Assembly: GCA_965223955.1 (NCBI GenBank)
Contig: OZ245029.1
Coordinates: forward strand, 1,364,001-1,428,000
Direction of reading: 5' to 3'
DNA length: 64,000 nucleotides
Source: Bin75 sp965223955
GTDB lineage: Bacteria > Nitrospirota > Nitrospiria > Nitrospirales > UBA8639
Every line of letters starts with the position of its first letter. The stretch's first letter is position 1. Under the pieces are notes generated by a model. It was not told where the DNA came from. It did not search any database and saw only the letters and a program-made list of their open reading frames with translations. Below are positions 1-8,602 of the stretch, piece by piece. The position numbers and the translations under genes are program-made.

Positions 1-265
1 ACGATCCGGCCATCCGTAAAGGTTTTTTGTTCGGTGAACGAATGGGGGTCGTTATCCCACCCAGCTTGTATCAATTTGGGAAGAACGTACTTTCGGCAGG
101 TATCGGCTTCGGTCATCATAGAGGCAACAGACATTATGACGTGATACGTTGGACTTGTGAAGATCGAAATCAGTGGGTCTGCTGTAACGTTCAGGAAGGA
201 GGGTTCCGTCAGCCTTCCCCCAGGCATGCCGGCGAGTATGCTATGATGACGGATCCGGGGTTGCC
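1..265. other. Upstream region of uvrB, no gene recognised
   Basis: No convincing coding sequence is visible in the first 265 bases. An 80-codon open frame at 27-269 has no recognisable protein features and runs into the uvrB start, so it is treated as chance. A possible GGAAGG/CCTTCC hairpin lies near 194-218. A TG-C-TATGAT string at 239-247, just upstream of uvrB, is listed separately as a possible promoter element. Confidence 0.5.
239..247 (+). promoter_or_regulatory. Possible extended -10 element for uvrB
   Basis: TG at 239-240, one base, then TATGAT at 242-247 fits an extended -10 box. No good -35 hexamer sits 16-18 bases upstream. Transcription would start only about 10 bases before the uvrB ATG, giving a very short leader. 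This is a motif match only. Confidence 0.3.
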
Positions 266-2272
266 ATGAATACATTTATTCTGGAATCGGAATTTTCGCC
301 CAAAGGAGATCAGCAGCAAGCGATCGATGCGCTGACCGAAGGGGTGAACGCCGGCAAGCGGCATCAGGTGTTGCTGGGCGTCACGGGCTCGGGAAAGACG
401 TTTACCATGGCGAACGTCATTGCCGCGGTCCAGAAGCCGACGTTGGTCGTGGTGCACAATAAGACGTTGGCGGCCCAGTTGTACCAGGAGTTCAAGAGTT
501 TTTTTCCGCACAATGCCGTAGAGTACTTCGTCAGTTATTACGATTATTACCAACCCGAAGCCTACATTCCCTCCACGGATACCTATATCGCGAAGGACGC
601 CTCGATCAACGATACCATTGATCAGATGCGGCACGCGGCAACGTCGGCCCTGTTGGAGCGCGACGATATTCTTATCGTGGCCTCGGTCTCCTGCATCTAT
701 GGCTTGGGCTCGCCGGAGGTCTATCACGGCATGTTGCTGTATCTCGAAGAAGGGATGACCATTCGACGAGAGGCCATTCTCGCCAAGCTGGTGGAGATTC
801 AATATTCCCGAAATGACGTCGAGCTTCAGCGTGGCACGTTTCGGGCACGCGGAGACGTGATCGAGATTTTTCCCGCCGCGTCGAATTCGAATACCGTCCG
901 CGTGGAATTATTCGGCGACGTGGTGGAGTCGATTGCTGAAATTGATCCGCTGACCGGCCGGTCGCTCGGGCGATTGTCCAAGGTTCCCATTTATCCCAAG
1001 AGTCACTACGTGATCGCGCCCGACCGGTACGACCGGGCCCTGCAGGGCATTGAAGAAGAACTGGAGGAACGCCTGGTGTATTTCCGGCAACAGAATCAAC
1101 TCCTCGAAGCGCAGCGCGTGGAGCAGCGGACTAGGTTTGATCTCGAGATGATTCGGGCGATGGGGTATTGCCACGGTATTGAGAATTACTCACGGCATCT
1201 GAGTGGGCGTGCGCCGGGTGAACCGCCCCCGACGTTGCTGGACTATTTTCCCAAGGACTATCTGTTGATTGTCGATGAAGCCCACGTGACGGTGCCTCAA
1301 TTCGGCGGGATGTACGAAGGCGACCATTCACGCAAAAAAACCTTGGTCGAGTATGGGTTTCGGCTGCCGTCGGCTATGGATAACCGTCCGCTGAAGTTTC
1401 AGGAATTTGAAAAAGCCATGAATCAGGTCATGTACGTGTCGGCCACGCCCGGGCCGTATGAATTGACGCATGCCGGCAAGAGCGTGGTGGAACAGATTAT
1501 CCGGCCGACGGGCCTGCTGGATCCCGTGATCGAGGTCAAGCCGGCGAAGGGGCAGGTGGATGATTTATTGCAGGAAGTGCAGGCGGTCATTGCCAAGGGC
1601 TTTCGGGTGTTGGTCACGACCTTGACGAAGCGCATGGCTGAGAACCTGACGGAATACTACCACGACTTGGGGTTGAAGGTGCGGTATTTGCATTCCGATA
1701 TCCGGACGCTTGAACGGGCGGAGATTATTCGCGATCTTCGCAAGGGTGTGTTTGACGTGCTGGTCGGTATCAACCTGCTGCGTGAAGGGTTGGATCTTCC
1801 GGAAGTGGCGCTCGTCGGCGTGTTGGATGCGGATAAAGAAGGGTTTTTGCGGGGCCACCGTGCGTTGATTCAAACCGCCGGGCGCGCGGCCCGCAACAGC
1901 GAGGGCAAAGTGGTTCTCTATGGCGACAGGATTACCAATTCCATGCAGATGACCATTGAGGAAACCGCGCGTCGCCGTCAGCTCCAGGCCCATTACAATC
2001 ATGAGCATGGGATTACGCCGGAGACCATCAAGAAACGCATTCATGATCTGGAATACCACGTTGCCGAGGCTGATTACGTTGAAGTGAGCATCGCCGCGGA
2101 GGAAGAAGCCGTCTATGCCACCGAAGCCGACGTGGAGAAGACGATTGCTGCCTTGGAACAGGAAATGAAGGCTGCGGCAAAAACACTGGAGTTTGAACGG
2201 GCGGCGAAGTTGCGTGATCGGATTCGGGCGTTACGGCAGCAAGAGCTTCTGTTTGATGAATCGATTCGCTGA
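266..2272 (+). CDS. uvrB: Excinuclease ABC subunit B
   Basis: UvrB is the damage-verification helicase of nucleotide excision repair; it is loaded by UvrA and recruits UvrC for dual incision. The protein is 668 residues, the usual family length. Walker A GVTGSGKT is at residues 38-45. The aromatic beta-hairpin YYDYYQPEAY at 91-100 grips the non-damaged strand. A DEAH box is near 335, and the C-terminal half carries the second helicase lobe, including the QTAGRAARN motif. A UVR coiled-coil motif for UvrC contact is near residues 625-662. The ATG at 266 is the only sensible start and is preceded by a G-rich run rather than a strong ribosome binding site. No uvrA or uvrC is nearby, so the gene stands alone here. 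Confidence 0.98.
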   Translation: MNTFILESEFSPKGDQQQAIDALTEGVNAGKRHQVLLGVTGSGKTFTMANVIAAVQKPTLVVVHNKTLAAQLYQEFKSFFPHNAVEYFVSYYDYYQPEAYIPSTDTYIAKDASINDTIDQMRHAATSALLERDDILIVASVSCIYGLGSPEVYHGMLLYLEEGMTIRREAILAKLVEIQYSRNDVELQRGTFRARGDVIEIFPAASNSNTVRVELFGDVVESIAEIDPLTGRSLGRLSKVPIYPKSHYVIAPDRYDRALQGIEEELEERLVYFRQQNQLLEAQRVEQRTRFDLEMIRAMGYCHGIENYSRHLSGRAPGEPPPTLLDYFPKDYLLIVDEAHVTVPQFGGMYEGDHSRKKTLVEYGFRLPSAMDNRPLKFQEFEKAMNQVMYVSATPGPYELTHAGKSVVEQIIRPTGLLDPVIEVKPAKGQVDDLLQEVQAVIAKGFRVLVTTLTKRMAENLTEYYHDLGLKVRYLHSDIRTLERAEIIRDLRKGVFDVLVGINLLREGLDLPEVALVGVLDADKEGFLRGHRALIQTAGRAARNSEGKVVLYGDRITNSMQMTIEETARRRQLQAHYNHEHGITPETIKKRIHDLEYHVAEADYVEVSIAAEEEAVYATEADVEKTIAALEQEMKAAAKTLEFERAAKLRDRIRALRQQELLFDESIR

Positions 2273-2307
2273 CGTGCTCCGGTGCCGGCGGTGTTTTCAA
2301 CGCGCCG

Positions 2308-2568
2308 CTAGATGTTTTTGTAGAGATAGATACCGAGAAAAATACCCAGGATCGTGAGCAGGTTTATTTTGAAGAGAAAGCCGAGAGTAACCTTGATCAG
2401 GACCAGATCGACGGTAAGGGGTGGGTTTATGCCTGGGGAAAGCGCTCGCGCAAAAATGGTTTGAATCTGTTCGGAGGGCGAAAACACGGTGAGAATTTCA
2501 CCTAACATTCCGCCCAGCAGACCACCGATAAAAATAAATCCCAGTAACGTCCAGCCTGATTTTTTCAC
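2308..2568 (-). CDS. DUF4321-like small membrane protein
   Basis: This is a short hydrophobic protein of 86 residues if the GTG at 2568 is used. It has two membrane segments: GFIFIGGLLGGMLGEIL near residues 8-25, and a C-terminal stretch ending GIFLGIYLYKNI. A glycine-rich first helix, a central loop and a second helix with an L-LGF-FKIN pattern resemble DUF4321 proteins, whose function is unknown. A longer open frame extends upstream to 2694, but its first 40 codons cross the insertion-sequence end at 2660 and look non-coding. The insertion sequence between this gene and ffh has probably displaced its native promoter. The family assignment is from memory of the pattern. Confidence 0.6.
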   Translation of the reverse strand: MKKSGWTLLGFIFIGGLLGGMLGEILTVFSPSEQIQTIFARALSPGINPPLTVDLVLIKVTLGFLFKINLLTILGIFLGIYLYKNI

Positions 2569-2659
2569 CGGTGCGCTCGTTGAAACTGGCAATAGAAAAA
2601 ACGTACTTCCCTCAAAATAAGGGAAACTACTGGGAAACGTACGGCAATCTTCACGGTAA

Positions 2660-3773
2660 GTCAAGAAAGTGTATGGGTCCACCACATTTGGCACTCGGGT
2701 TGATGGTGAAGGAGGAATTGTACCGGAGATTGGCGGCCAAGGCTATGGTGGGGTAAGACGGTGTTATACGCGATCAACCAGTCGGCCAATTGTTGGTTGA
2801 ACAGGGCCACGTCGTCGAACAGCAAGTCCTCATGATAGTCCACGAACTGTTCCTGAATGGTCCGGTTGAACCGTTCTACATGGGCATTCATTTTCGGGGA
2901 ACGGGGATAGGTCCACCAGTGCGTGATGCCGCGCGCCTCCAACCGCTGCTGGAAGTGGCCCAGGAATTCCGAGCCGTTGTCGGAGAGCACGACCCGCGGG
3001 GGGCGTGGCAGCACCTGGCACAAGGCCTCCAGCGCGCGGGTCGCCTGGCGGCTGGACGCGGGGGGCGTGGCCACGGCGACCGCGAAGCGCGAGTGGGGAT
3101 CGAGAAAGGGGAACAAGTAGCGGCGGAGGCCCGCCTGGAGCCGGACGACGGTATCACAGGCGAACACCTCGAGGGGCGGGGCGGAGTGGCCGCGGGGTTT
3201 CCGCGCTTTGCGCGGCCGCACGACGGGTTTAGGCTGGCCCCGCGCCGTCAAGCGGACGGGGGCGTGCCGCATCTTGTCGGGCGCACGGGCGATCAGGCGC
3301 CCAATGGTGGAGACACTGGGCAGGGCGAGGCCGTGGGCCTCACACCACGGGGCCAGCAGGACGTGGAGTTTGGCCTTCCCGAGGTTAGGGAAGGTGGTGC
3401 GCAGACGCCGGATCTCCTGGTTCAGTGCGGGCGGGCTGTGGGGCTGGCGCCGTCGGTGGGGGGCACGGGAGCGGGCGGCCAAGGCGGCGGGCTGACCGCC
3501 GGCCTGGGTCAACGTGTGTTTCCAGCGCGCGAGCGTCCGGCGGCTGACCGCATAGGCATCCTGGGTCGCCGCCGGGCCATGGGTGGCCCAGAACGTCAGA
3601 ATCTTGAGTCGGTGGTGAGCTTCGTTGGGTATCATGTCCCAACGATAGCCCAGATTGGCTACTCGATAGAACCCCCGGATCCGGTAGCCGAGATGGTGGA
3701 TGTGCATGGTGACTCCTCCTGGGTCAAGGAGTGCCATATGTTTCTGAACCTATACAGGAAGTGCGTTTCTTGA
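2660..3773 (-). mobile_element. IS481-like insertion sequence
   Basis: The element of about 1.1 kb carries one DDE transposase on the minus strand. Its ends form imperfect inverted repeats: GTCAAGAAA at 2660-2668 matches the complement of TTTCTTGAC at 3765-3773. A second matching block, GGCACT at 2690-2695 against AGTGCC at 3730-3735, lies further in, with extra bases in the right arm. No clear target duplication is visible. It lies between the divergently oriented DUF4321-like gene and ffh. The right end contributes a -35-like TTGACA directed at ffh. Confidence 0.8.
2661..3707 (-). CDS. IS481-like DDE transposase
   Basis: A 348-residue transposase. The N-terminal part (residues about 20-100) is a helix-turn-helix region containing HHRLKILTFW and VSRRTLARWKH. 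A basic linker follows, then an rve/RNase H-like catalytic core. The likely catalytic triad is the Asp in FACDTVV, the Asp in VLSDNGSEF and the Glu in HVERFNRTIQ. The ATG at 3707 is chosen because AGGAGG lies at 3714-3719 with ideal spacing; the open frame extends slightly further upstream without signal. The stop codon overlaps the left inverted repeat. The gene appears intact, so the element may still be active. Confidence 0.85.
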   Translation of the reverse strand: MHIHHLGYRIRGFYRVANLGYRWDMIPNEAHHRLKILTFWATHGPAATQDAYAVSRRTLARWKHTLTQAGGQPAALAARSRAPHRRRQPHSPPALNQEIRRLRTTFPNLGKAKLHVLLAPWCEAHGLALPSVSTIGRLIARAPDKMRHAPVRLTARGQPKPVVRPRKARKPRGHSAPPLEVFACDTVVRLQAGLRRYLFPFLDPHSRFAVAVATPPASSRQATRALEALCQVLPRPPRVVLSDNGSEFLGHFQQRLEARGITHWWTYPRSPKMNAHVERFNRTIQEQFVDYHEDLLFDDVALFNQQLADWLIAYNTVLPHHSLGRQSPVQFLLHHQPECQMWWTHTLS

Positions 3774-3799
3774 CAGACTTTTTGAGACTCGACTAGACT
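3770..3799 (+). promoter_or_regulatory. Hybrid IS-end promoter for ffh operon
   Basis: TTGACA at 3770-3775 lies in the right terminus of the insertion sequence and is followed after 18 bases by TAGACT at 3794-3799, outside the element. The same combination, TTGACA-18-TAGACT, occurs upstream of clpC, supporting the idea that the host polymerase uses it. The ffh GTG is 44 bases downstream of the -10. Confidence 0.6.
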
Positions 3800-3842
3800 G
3801 CGCAAAATTTTCTTTGCATTTTCGAATAGTTAGGAGCGTTTC

Positions 3843-5234
3843 GTGTTTTCATCTCTCACCAACAGAATTGACGGCGTCCTCAAAAAGCTTCGGGGTGCCG
3901 GCGTTCTCAAAGAACAGGACGTCGTCGAGGCCTTGAAGGAAGTACGTCTGGCTTTGCTTGAAGCCGACGTCAATTTTAAAGTCGTCAAGGACTTCATCGG
4001 GCGCGTGCAGGAAAAAGCCACGGGCAGCAACATTCTCGAAAGTCTGACGCCCGGGCAGCAAGTCGTCAAAATTGTGTGGGAAGAATTGCGCGACCTGATG
4101 GGCCATGACCATTCCGGCCTGTCGCTTTCTTCTCAACCACCGACAATCGTGATGATGGTGGGCCTGCAAGGGGCCGGGAAAACCACCACCTGCGGCAAAG
4201 TCGCCCGGTTGTTGACCCAACAAGGGAAGCGCGTGTTGCTCATTGCGGCGGACCCTCGACGTCCCGCTGCCGCGGAACAATTGGCCGCCTTGGGAGCCAG
4301 CCTCGACGTTCCCGTTCATCGTGCCGACCGGCTGCTGTCGACCCGGCAGGAGGTCGTGCGTTTTTGTTCGGAGGGCGTTCGTCGCGGTCGGGACCACGGC
4401 TATGACGTCGTGATCCTGGATACCGGAGGGCGGCTTCATATTGATCACGAATTGATGTTGGAACTCGAACACGTCAAAGCCGACGTCACGCCGCAAGAAG
4501 TGTTGTTGGTCGCGGATGCGATGACCGGGCAGGAAGCCGTCAACGTGGCGGAGCAATTCGATCAACGCTTGGGCGTGACCGGGGTGATTCTGACGAAGAT
4601 CGAAGGCGACGCGCGAGGGGGAGCCCTGCTTTCGATGCGGGCGGCTATCGGAAAGCCGGTGAAGTATCTTGGCGTGGGTGAAAAATCCGATGCCCTGGAA
4701 CCCTTTCATCCCGACCGTATGGCCTCCCGGATTTTGGGGATGGGTGACGTGTTGTCGCTGATTGAAAAGGCACAGCAATCCTTTTCGCAGGAAGAAGCCC
4801 TGGCGCTGCAAAAAAAGGCTTCGGGCAATACCTTGACCCTTGAAGATTTTCGAGATCAGATCAAACAGGTCAACAAGTTGGGGTCCATGGAGCAAATTTT
4901 GGGGATGCTGCCCGGGGCCGGGAAGCTGAAGTCGATGATGAATGCGGGGGTGAGCCAGGAACTGCCGGAAAAGGAAATGAAGCGGACCGTCGCGATTATT
5001 GATTCGATGACGCCCGCAGAGCGTTCGGATCATGCGATCCTGAACGGCAGTCGCAAGAAACGCGTGGCCAAGGGGAGTGGAACCTCCGTTCAAGAGATCA
5101 ATCGGCTCATCAAGCAATTTCTGACGGCACGCAGCATGTTGAAGTCACTGGTTGGGGGAAAGCCCGGAAAACCGGGGAAGCCGGGGAAACTCAAAAAACG
5201 GGGAAAGCTGATTCGTGTCCTTCAATCCCCTTAA
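3843..5234 (+). CDS. ffh: Signal recognition particle protein Ffh
   Basis: Ffh is the GTPase of the signal recognition particle. It binds 4.5S RNA and signal sequences and delivers ribosome-nascent chains to FtsY at the membrane. The 463-residue protein has the N helical bundle (residues 1-90), the G domain with Walker A GLQGAGKT at about 107-114, the DTGGR motif and TKIEGDARGG. The methionine-rich M domain follows from about residue 300. The C-terminus carries short GKPGKPGKPGK repeats encoded by a degenerate tandem repeat at about 5155-5200. The GTG start at 3843 follows TAGGAG with good spacing. The gene heads the ffh-rpsP-rimM-trmD-rplS group, a common bacterial order. Confidence 0.98.
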   Translation: MFSSLTNRIDGVLKKLRGAGVLKEQDVVEALKEVRLALLEADVNFKVVKDFIGRVQEKATGSNILESLTPGQQVVKIVWEELRDLMGHDHSGLSLSSQPPTIVMMVGLQGAGKTTTCGKVARLLTQQGKRVLLIAADPRRPAAAEQLAALGASLDVPVHRADRLLSTRQEVVRFCSEGVRRGRDHGYDVVILDTGGRLHIDHELMLELEHVKADVTPQEVLLVADAMTGQEAVNVAEQFDQRLGVTGVILTKIEGDARGGALLSMRAAIGKPVKYLGVGEKSDALEPFHPDRMASRILGMGDVLSLIEKAQQSFSQEEALALQKKASGNTLTLEDFRDQIKQVNKLGSMEQILGMLPGAGKLKSMMNAGVSQELPEKEMKRTVAIIDSMTPAERSDHAILNGSRKKRVAKGSGTSVQEINRLIKQFLTARSMLKSLVGGKPGKPGKPGKLKKRGKLIRVLQSP

Positions 5235-5397
5235 CCCGGCTTGTTTGCCGATGGCCGGCCTCCCCGGTTGTCTGCCGTACGGGACGACGCGCTCTCGCGA
5301 GGTGCGAAGAAATTCGGTCCAGGGTGTATTTCTGATCTTAAACCAAGTATAATGATCAGCTTTTGAAAAAAACTCACTTTGCAGGAGGTTTAGACTC

Positions 5398-5676
5398 GTG
5401 GCAGTACATTTGCGTTTAACCCGAATGGGCCGACACAAACGGCCTTTTTATCGGGTCGTTGCCGTGGATTCCAGATCACGTCGAGATGGGAAGTACCTCG
5501 AGATTGTCGGCACGCACGATCCCTTGCCGGACCCGGCGGTCACAAACCTGAAATCGGATCGTGCGTTGGACTGGCTTCAAAAAGGGGCCCAACCTTCGGT
5601 GACCGTTCGCACGCTCCTTCGGCGGTCCGGAATTTTAAAGACGTTCGAAGAATCGAAAAAGAAGCCGAACGCCTGA
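5398..5676 (+). CDS. rpsP: 30S ribosomal protein S16
   Basis: S16 is a small-subunit assembly protein. The 92-residue sequence opens with HLRLTRMGRHKRPFYRVV, the family signature, and contains the conserved GTHDPLP segment. The GTG start at 5398 is preceded by GCAGGAGG, a very strong ribosome binding site. It lies between ffh and rimM as in many bacteria. The 163-base gap to ffh shows no clear terminator, so co-transcription is likely. Confidence 0.98.
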   Translation: MAVHLRLTRMGRHKRPFYRVVAVDSRSRRDGKYLEIVGTHDPLPDPAVTNLKSDRALDWLQKGAQPSVTVRTLLRRSGILKTFEESKKKPNA

Positions 5677-5747
5677 GCGCTTGGCTGGATGAAGGGTGCC
5701 TTCCCCATCGGGATGTGCGGTGAACGTGAGGGCCGGATGAAGGAAGC

Positions 5748-6278
5748 GTGACGTCGATGGAGACTATGGTCACTGTCGGGAAGCTGGTCAAACCCTTTGG
5801 CGTGAGAGGGCAGGCTCGGGTTCTTTCACTCACGGACGTTCCGAATCGATTCGAGAATCTCAAGGAAGTGACACTGGAGTTGCCAACGGGTAAAACCTTG
5901 GTGACCACGGTCACCGACGTCCATTCGGATGGCCGAACGTATCTCTTGCGATTTGGGGCCTTCTCGACGCCGGAGGAGGTGAGGGACTATCACGGGGCGT
6001 GGTTGAAAATTCCTCAAACGGAGGTTCCTCCCGCACCTGAAGGGCACTATTATCAGTTTGAATTAATCGGGTTAACGGTGAAAGACGAGTCGGGCCACGT
6101 GTTGGGAACGTTGGCGGAAGTGGTGGCCTTACCGCACCAACATCTGTTTGTGGTTCGCGGAGCCGACAAGGAATATTTCTTGCCCGCTTTGCGTAAATGG
6201 ATCTCTTCGGTCGACCTCGCCGGAGGCGTCATGACCGTCACGCCGAATGCGGAATGGGTGGATGACGATGCAGTGTGA
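5748..6278 (+). CDS. rimM: 16S rRNA processing protein RimM
   Basis: RimM is an assembly factor that binds S19 and helps mature the head of the 30S subunit. The 176-residue protein has the N-terminal RimM barrel (VGKLVKPFGVRGQARV) and a C-terminal PRC barrel beginning near residue 100 (YYQFELIGLTV) with the YFLPAL motif. A GTG start at 5748 has GAAGGAAG just upstream; an ATG four codons later is an alternative. The 3' end overlaps the start of trmD, indicating translational coupling. Confidence 0.95.
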   Translation: MTSMETMVTVGKLVKPFGVRGQARVLSLTDVPNRFENLKEVTLELPTGKTLVTTVTDVHSDGRTYLLRFGAFSTPEEVRDYHGAWLKIPQTEVPPAPEGHYYQFELIGLTVKDESGHVLGTLAEVVALPHQHLFVVRGADKEYFLPALRKWISSVDLAGGVMTVTPNAEWVDDDAV

Positions 6279-7029
6279 CATTCTGACGTTGTTTCCTGAA
6301 ATGGTGGCGAACGTCGTCTCGCACTCCATCGTGAAGCGTGCGCAGGACAACGGGCTGGTTTCGATTCGCATCCATAATATTCGTAACTTCAGTGATGATC
6401 GGCATCGAGTGGCTGATGATACGTCCTACGGCGGCGGGTCCGGCATGATCATGAAGGCCGAGCCTATTTTCCAGGCGATCGAGGCGTTGCGCGAAGAGCG
6501 AAGTCAATTACGGATGATCGTGCCTTCACCGCAAGGGCGGCCCTTTACGCAACGGCTTGCCGAAGAGTTGAGTCGGGAATCACGACGGCTGGTGTGGATT
6601 TGCGGGCATTATGAAGGCATCGATGAACGAGTGCTGCTCAAGCTGGAGCCCGAAGAAATGTCTCTTGGTGATTACGTCCTGACGGGAGGGGAATTGCCGG
6701 CCTTGGTGATGATCGATGCAGCCGTCCGCTTGGTGCCCGGGGTGGTGGGGGATCCCGCGTCGGTGGAACAGGATTCCTTTGCCGAACCACTGTTGGATTT
6801 TCCCCATTATACCAAGCCGCAGACGGTTCGCGGGTGCCGGGTTCCCGACGTCTTACTCTCAGGCAATCATGAGGCCATTCGACGGTGGCGTCGAAAAGAA
6901 GCCTTGCGGAACACCTATAGCAAGCGTCCGGATTTGTTGCAGCAGGAGTCGTTAACCCAGGAAGATCAACAATTACTGTCGGATATTTTCCAGGAATGTG
7001 AACAAGTAGTAAGTGAAGGGGGAGGATGA
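6268..7029 (+). CDS. trmD: tRNA (guanine-N1)-methyltransferase
   Basis: TrmD methylates G37 of tRNAs reading CNN and some other codons, which prevents +1 frameshifting. It belongs to the SPOUT fold with a deep trefoil knot. The protein begins MQCDILTLFPEM and contains the AdoMet-binding stretch with IVPSPQGRPF, the ICGHYEGIDERV motif and SLGDYVLTGGELPAL, all diagnostic. The C-terminal domain supplies the catalytic Asp region (ASVEQDSF). Start 6268 (253 residues) is preferred; ATGs at 6262 and 6247 are in frame but extend into rimM. It overlaps rimM and is followed directly by rplS. Confidence 0.97.
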   Translation: MQCDILTLFPEMVANVVSHSIVKRAQDNGLVSIRIHNIRNFSDDRHRVADDTSYGGGSGMIMKAEPIFQAIEALREERSQLRMIVPSPQGRPFTQRLAEELSRESRRLVWICGHYEGIDERVLLKLEPEEMSLGDYVLTGGELPALVMIDAAVRLVPGVVGDPASVEQDSFAEPLLDFPHYTKPQTVRGCRVPDVLLSGNHEAIRRWRRKEALRNTYSKRPDLLQQESLTQEDQQLLSDIFQECEQVVSEGGG

Positions 7030-7034
7030 CCATC

Positions 7035-7466
7035 ATGAATCGGCTTCAACGGCTAGAGCAAACGTTCCCGACGAATTCGGTCCCCGTGTTTGAAATCGGG
7101 GATACCGTTCGCGTGCACGTGAAAGTGATCGAAGGTGAGAAAGAACGGGTCCAGGTATTTGAAGGCGTCGTGATTGCTCGAAAAGGCAAGAAAGTCAGTG
7201 AGACGTTTACCGTTCGTAAAATCTCTTATGGGGTGGGGGTTGAGCGGATGTTCCCCGTGAACTCTCCCAATATCGCGAAAATCGACGTGATGCGAAAAGG
7301 GAAAGTGCGGCGGGCAAAGTTGTACTATCTGCGTGACAAAAAGGGGAAGCAAGCCAAAGTCCCCGAACGGGATTTTTCCCGGATCGCAAGAAGAACAAAG
7401 GCCGCAAAGAACGAGCCTGCGGCGACGGTAAGCGCAGGGGCTTCCCCAGAGGACGTTGCCGAATAA
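7035..7466 (+). CDS. rplS: 50S ribosomal protein L19
   Basis: L19 sits at the subunit interface. The 143-residue product contains GDTVRVHVKVIEGEKERVQ, FEGVVIARKG and SPNIAKIDV, all hallmarks. The C-terminus has about 25 residues beyond the basic core, ending in a low-complexity acidic/Ala tail. ATG 7035 is chosen because GGAGG at 7020-7024 has normal spacing to it; the in-frame ATG at 7026 would be too close. Confidence 0.97.
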   Translation: MNRLQRLEQTFPTNSVPVFEIGDTVRVHVKVIEGEKERVQVFEGVVIARKGKKVSETFTVRKISYGVGVERMFPVNSPNIAKIDVMRKGKVRRAKLYYLRDKKGKQAKVPERDFSRIARRTKAAKNEPAATVSAGASPEDVAE

Positions 7467-7477
7467 TTCGATGTATT

Positions 7478-8140
7478 GTGACGTTGACCAATGACGCCAT
7501 AGGGTTGGGAACGTGTGGCCCCACGTGCGATTTCGAAGAGGAGGCGCGGACCCGTGGGTATCGACGGGTCGCCGGATTGGACGAGGCCGGACGTGGTCCC
7601 CTGGCCGGGCCGGTAGTCGGCGCGGCGGTGATTGTCCCCCGCCGGTTTTCGTTGCGGAATCTTGACGATTCCAAAAAGGTGAGTCCTGCGGAACGGGAGG
7701 CGCTCTTTTCGGTGATTACCGAGTCCGCCACGGCGTGGGGAATCGGCGTCGCGTCTGAAACCGAAATCGACTCGCTGAACGTGCTCCGTGCGACGTGGTT
7801 GGCTTGGCAGCGGGCTGTCAATCAGTTGCGTATCCCACCGGATTTTTTGTTGATCGATGGGCACCTGGGTGCTGAGTTGTTCATTCCTCATCGGTCCGTG
7901 ATTCACGGCGACCGGCTTTCGTCTTCCATTGCCGCGGCGTCAATCCTTGCCAAGGTCTTCCGTGACCGGATTATGTGTGAATATCACCAGCGTGATCCCC
8001 GGTATCGGTTCCATATTCATAAAGGGTATCCCACGCCGGAGCACCTCCGCTTACTCCATCAGTTTGGACCGAGTCCGGTCCATCGGCACAGTTTTGGTCC
8101 GGTGCAACGTTGTCTGACGAGCCATCAGGAGGATGCGTGA
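7478..8140 (+). CDS. rnhB: Ribonuclease HII
   Basis: RNase HII cleaves the RNA strand of RNA-DNA hybrids and removes misincorporated ribonucleotides. The active-site motifs are visible: GLDEAGRGPLAGPVV (Asp-Glu pair) near residues 33-48, LLIDGHLG and the segment SSIAAASILAKVFRDRIM. The protein is 220 residues. A GTG at 7478 is used, 11 bases after the rplS stop. The 3' end overlaps the yraN-like GTG by three bases. Its place after rplS matches many genomes. Confidence 0.96.
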   Translation: MTLTNDAIGLGTCGPTCDFEEEARTRGYRRVAGLDEAGRGPLAGPVVGAAVIVPRRFSLRNLDDSKKVSPAEREALFSVITESATAWGIGVASETEIDSLNVLRATWLAWQRAVNQLRIPPDFLLIDGHLGAELFIPHRSVIHGDRLSSSIAAASILAKVFRDRIMCEYHQRDPRYRFHIHKGYPTPEHLRLLHQFGPSPVHRHSFGPVQRCLTSHQEDA

Positions 8141-8523
8141 GCCTCACCCGACAACTCCTGGGCAAGGAAGCCGAAGCCGCTGCCGAACGGTTTCTTCGCC
8201 GAAAAGGGTACCGGATTCTTGGTCGCAACGTTCGGGTCGGTCGTGGAGAATTGGATATGGTGGCCCGGGTGGGGGAGACGTTGATTTTTGTCGAAGTCAA
8301 AGCTCGCCGAACGGATCGCTACGGAGGCGTGGCCCACGCGGTGACGGCACGAAAAGAGCGACAACTTATTCAATTAGCTGCCCGATACCTTGCGCGCCAT
8401 CGCCTGGAAAATCAGTCTTGTCGGTTCGACGTGCTCCTCTATGATGCCGGGGCTCCGGCTTCTCCCATTCTTGAACACATCGAACATGCCTTTGAGGTCG
8501 CCGGCGATGATCGGCGTTGGTAA
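8137..8523 (+). CDS. UPF0102 / YraN-family nuclease-like protein
   Basis: This 128-residue protein has the restriction-endonuclease-like fold of UPF0102: GKEAEAAAERFLRRKGYRIL, then the GRGELDMVARVGETLIFVEVKAR core with the E-x(n)-E-V-K motif. The biological role is not established. GTG 8137 is chosen because CAGGAGGATGC lies immediately upstream; the stop of rnhB overlaps this start. The family is often linked to rnhB, as here. Confidence 0.93.
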   Translation: MSLTRQLLGKEAEAAAERFLRRKGYRILGRNVRVGRGELDMVARVGETLIFVEVKARRTDRYGGVAHAVTARKERQLIQLAARYLARHRLENQSCRFDVLLYDAGAPASPILEHIEHAFEVAGDDRRW

Positions 8524-8602
8524 GCACACGGAAGATCACCATGAGGGTCAGGGAATATGTCGCCGTGCCTCGCCGTTGTCCCCATGCTGAGCCATTGTCC
8601 CC

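Noticed and set aside
27..269. 80-codon frame at the window start
   Set aside because: No ribosome binding site or family features, and it overlaps the uvrB start.
2790..3773. 327-codon frame opposite the IS481-like transposase
   Set aside because: It is the antisense shadow of a G/C-rich transposase gene and has no features of its own.
3849..5117. 422-codon frame opposite ffh
   Set aside because: Shadow frame of a highly conserved gene.
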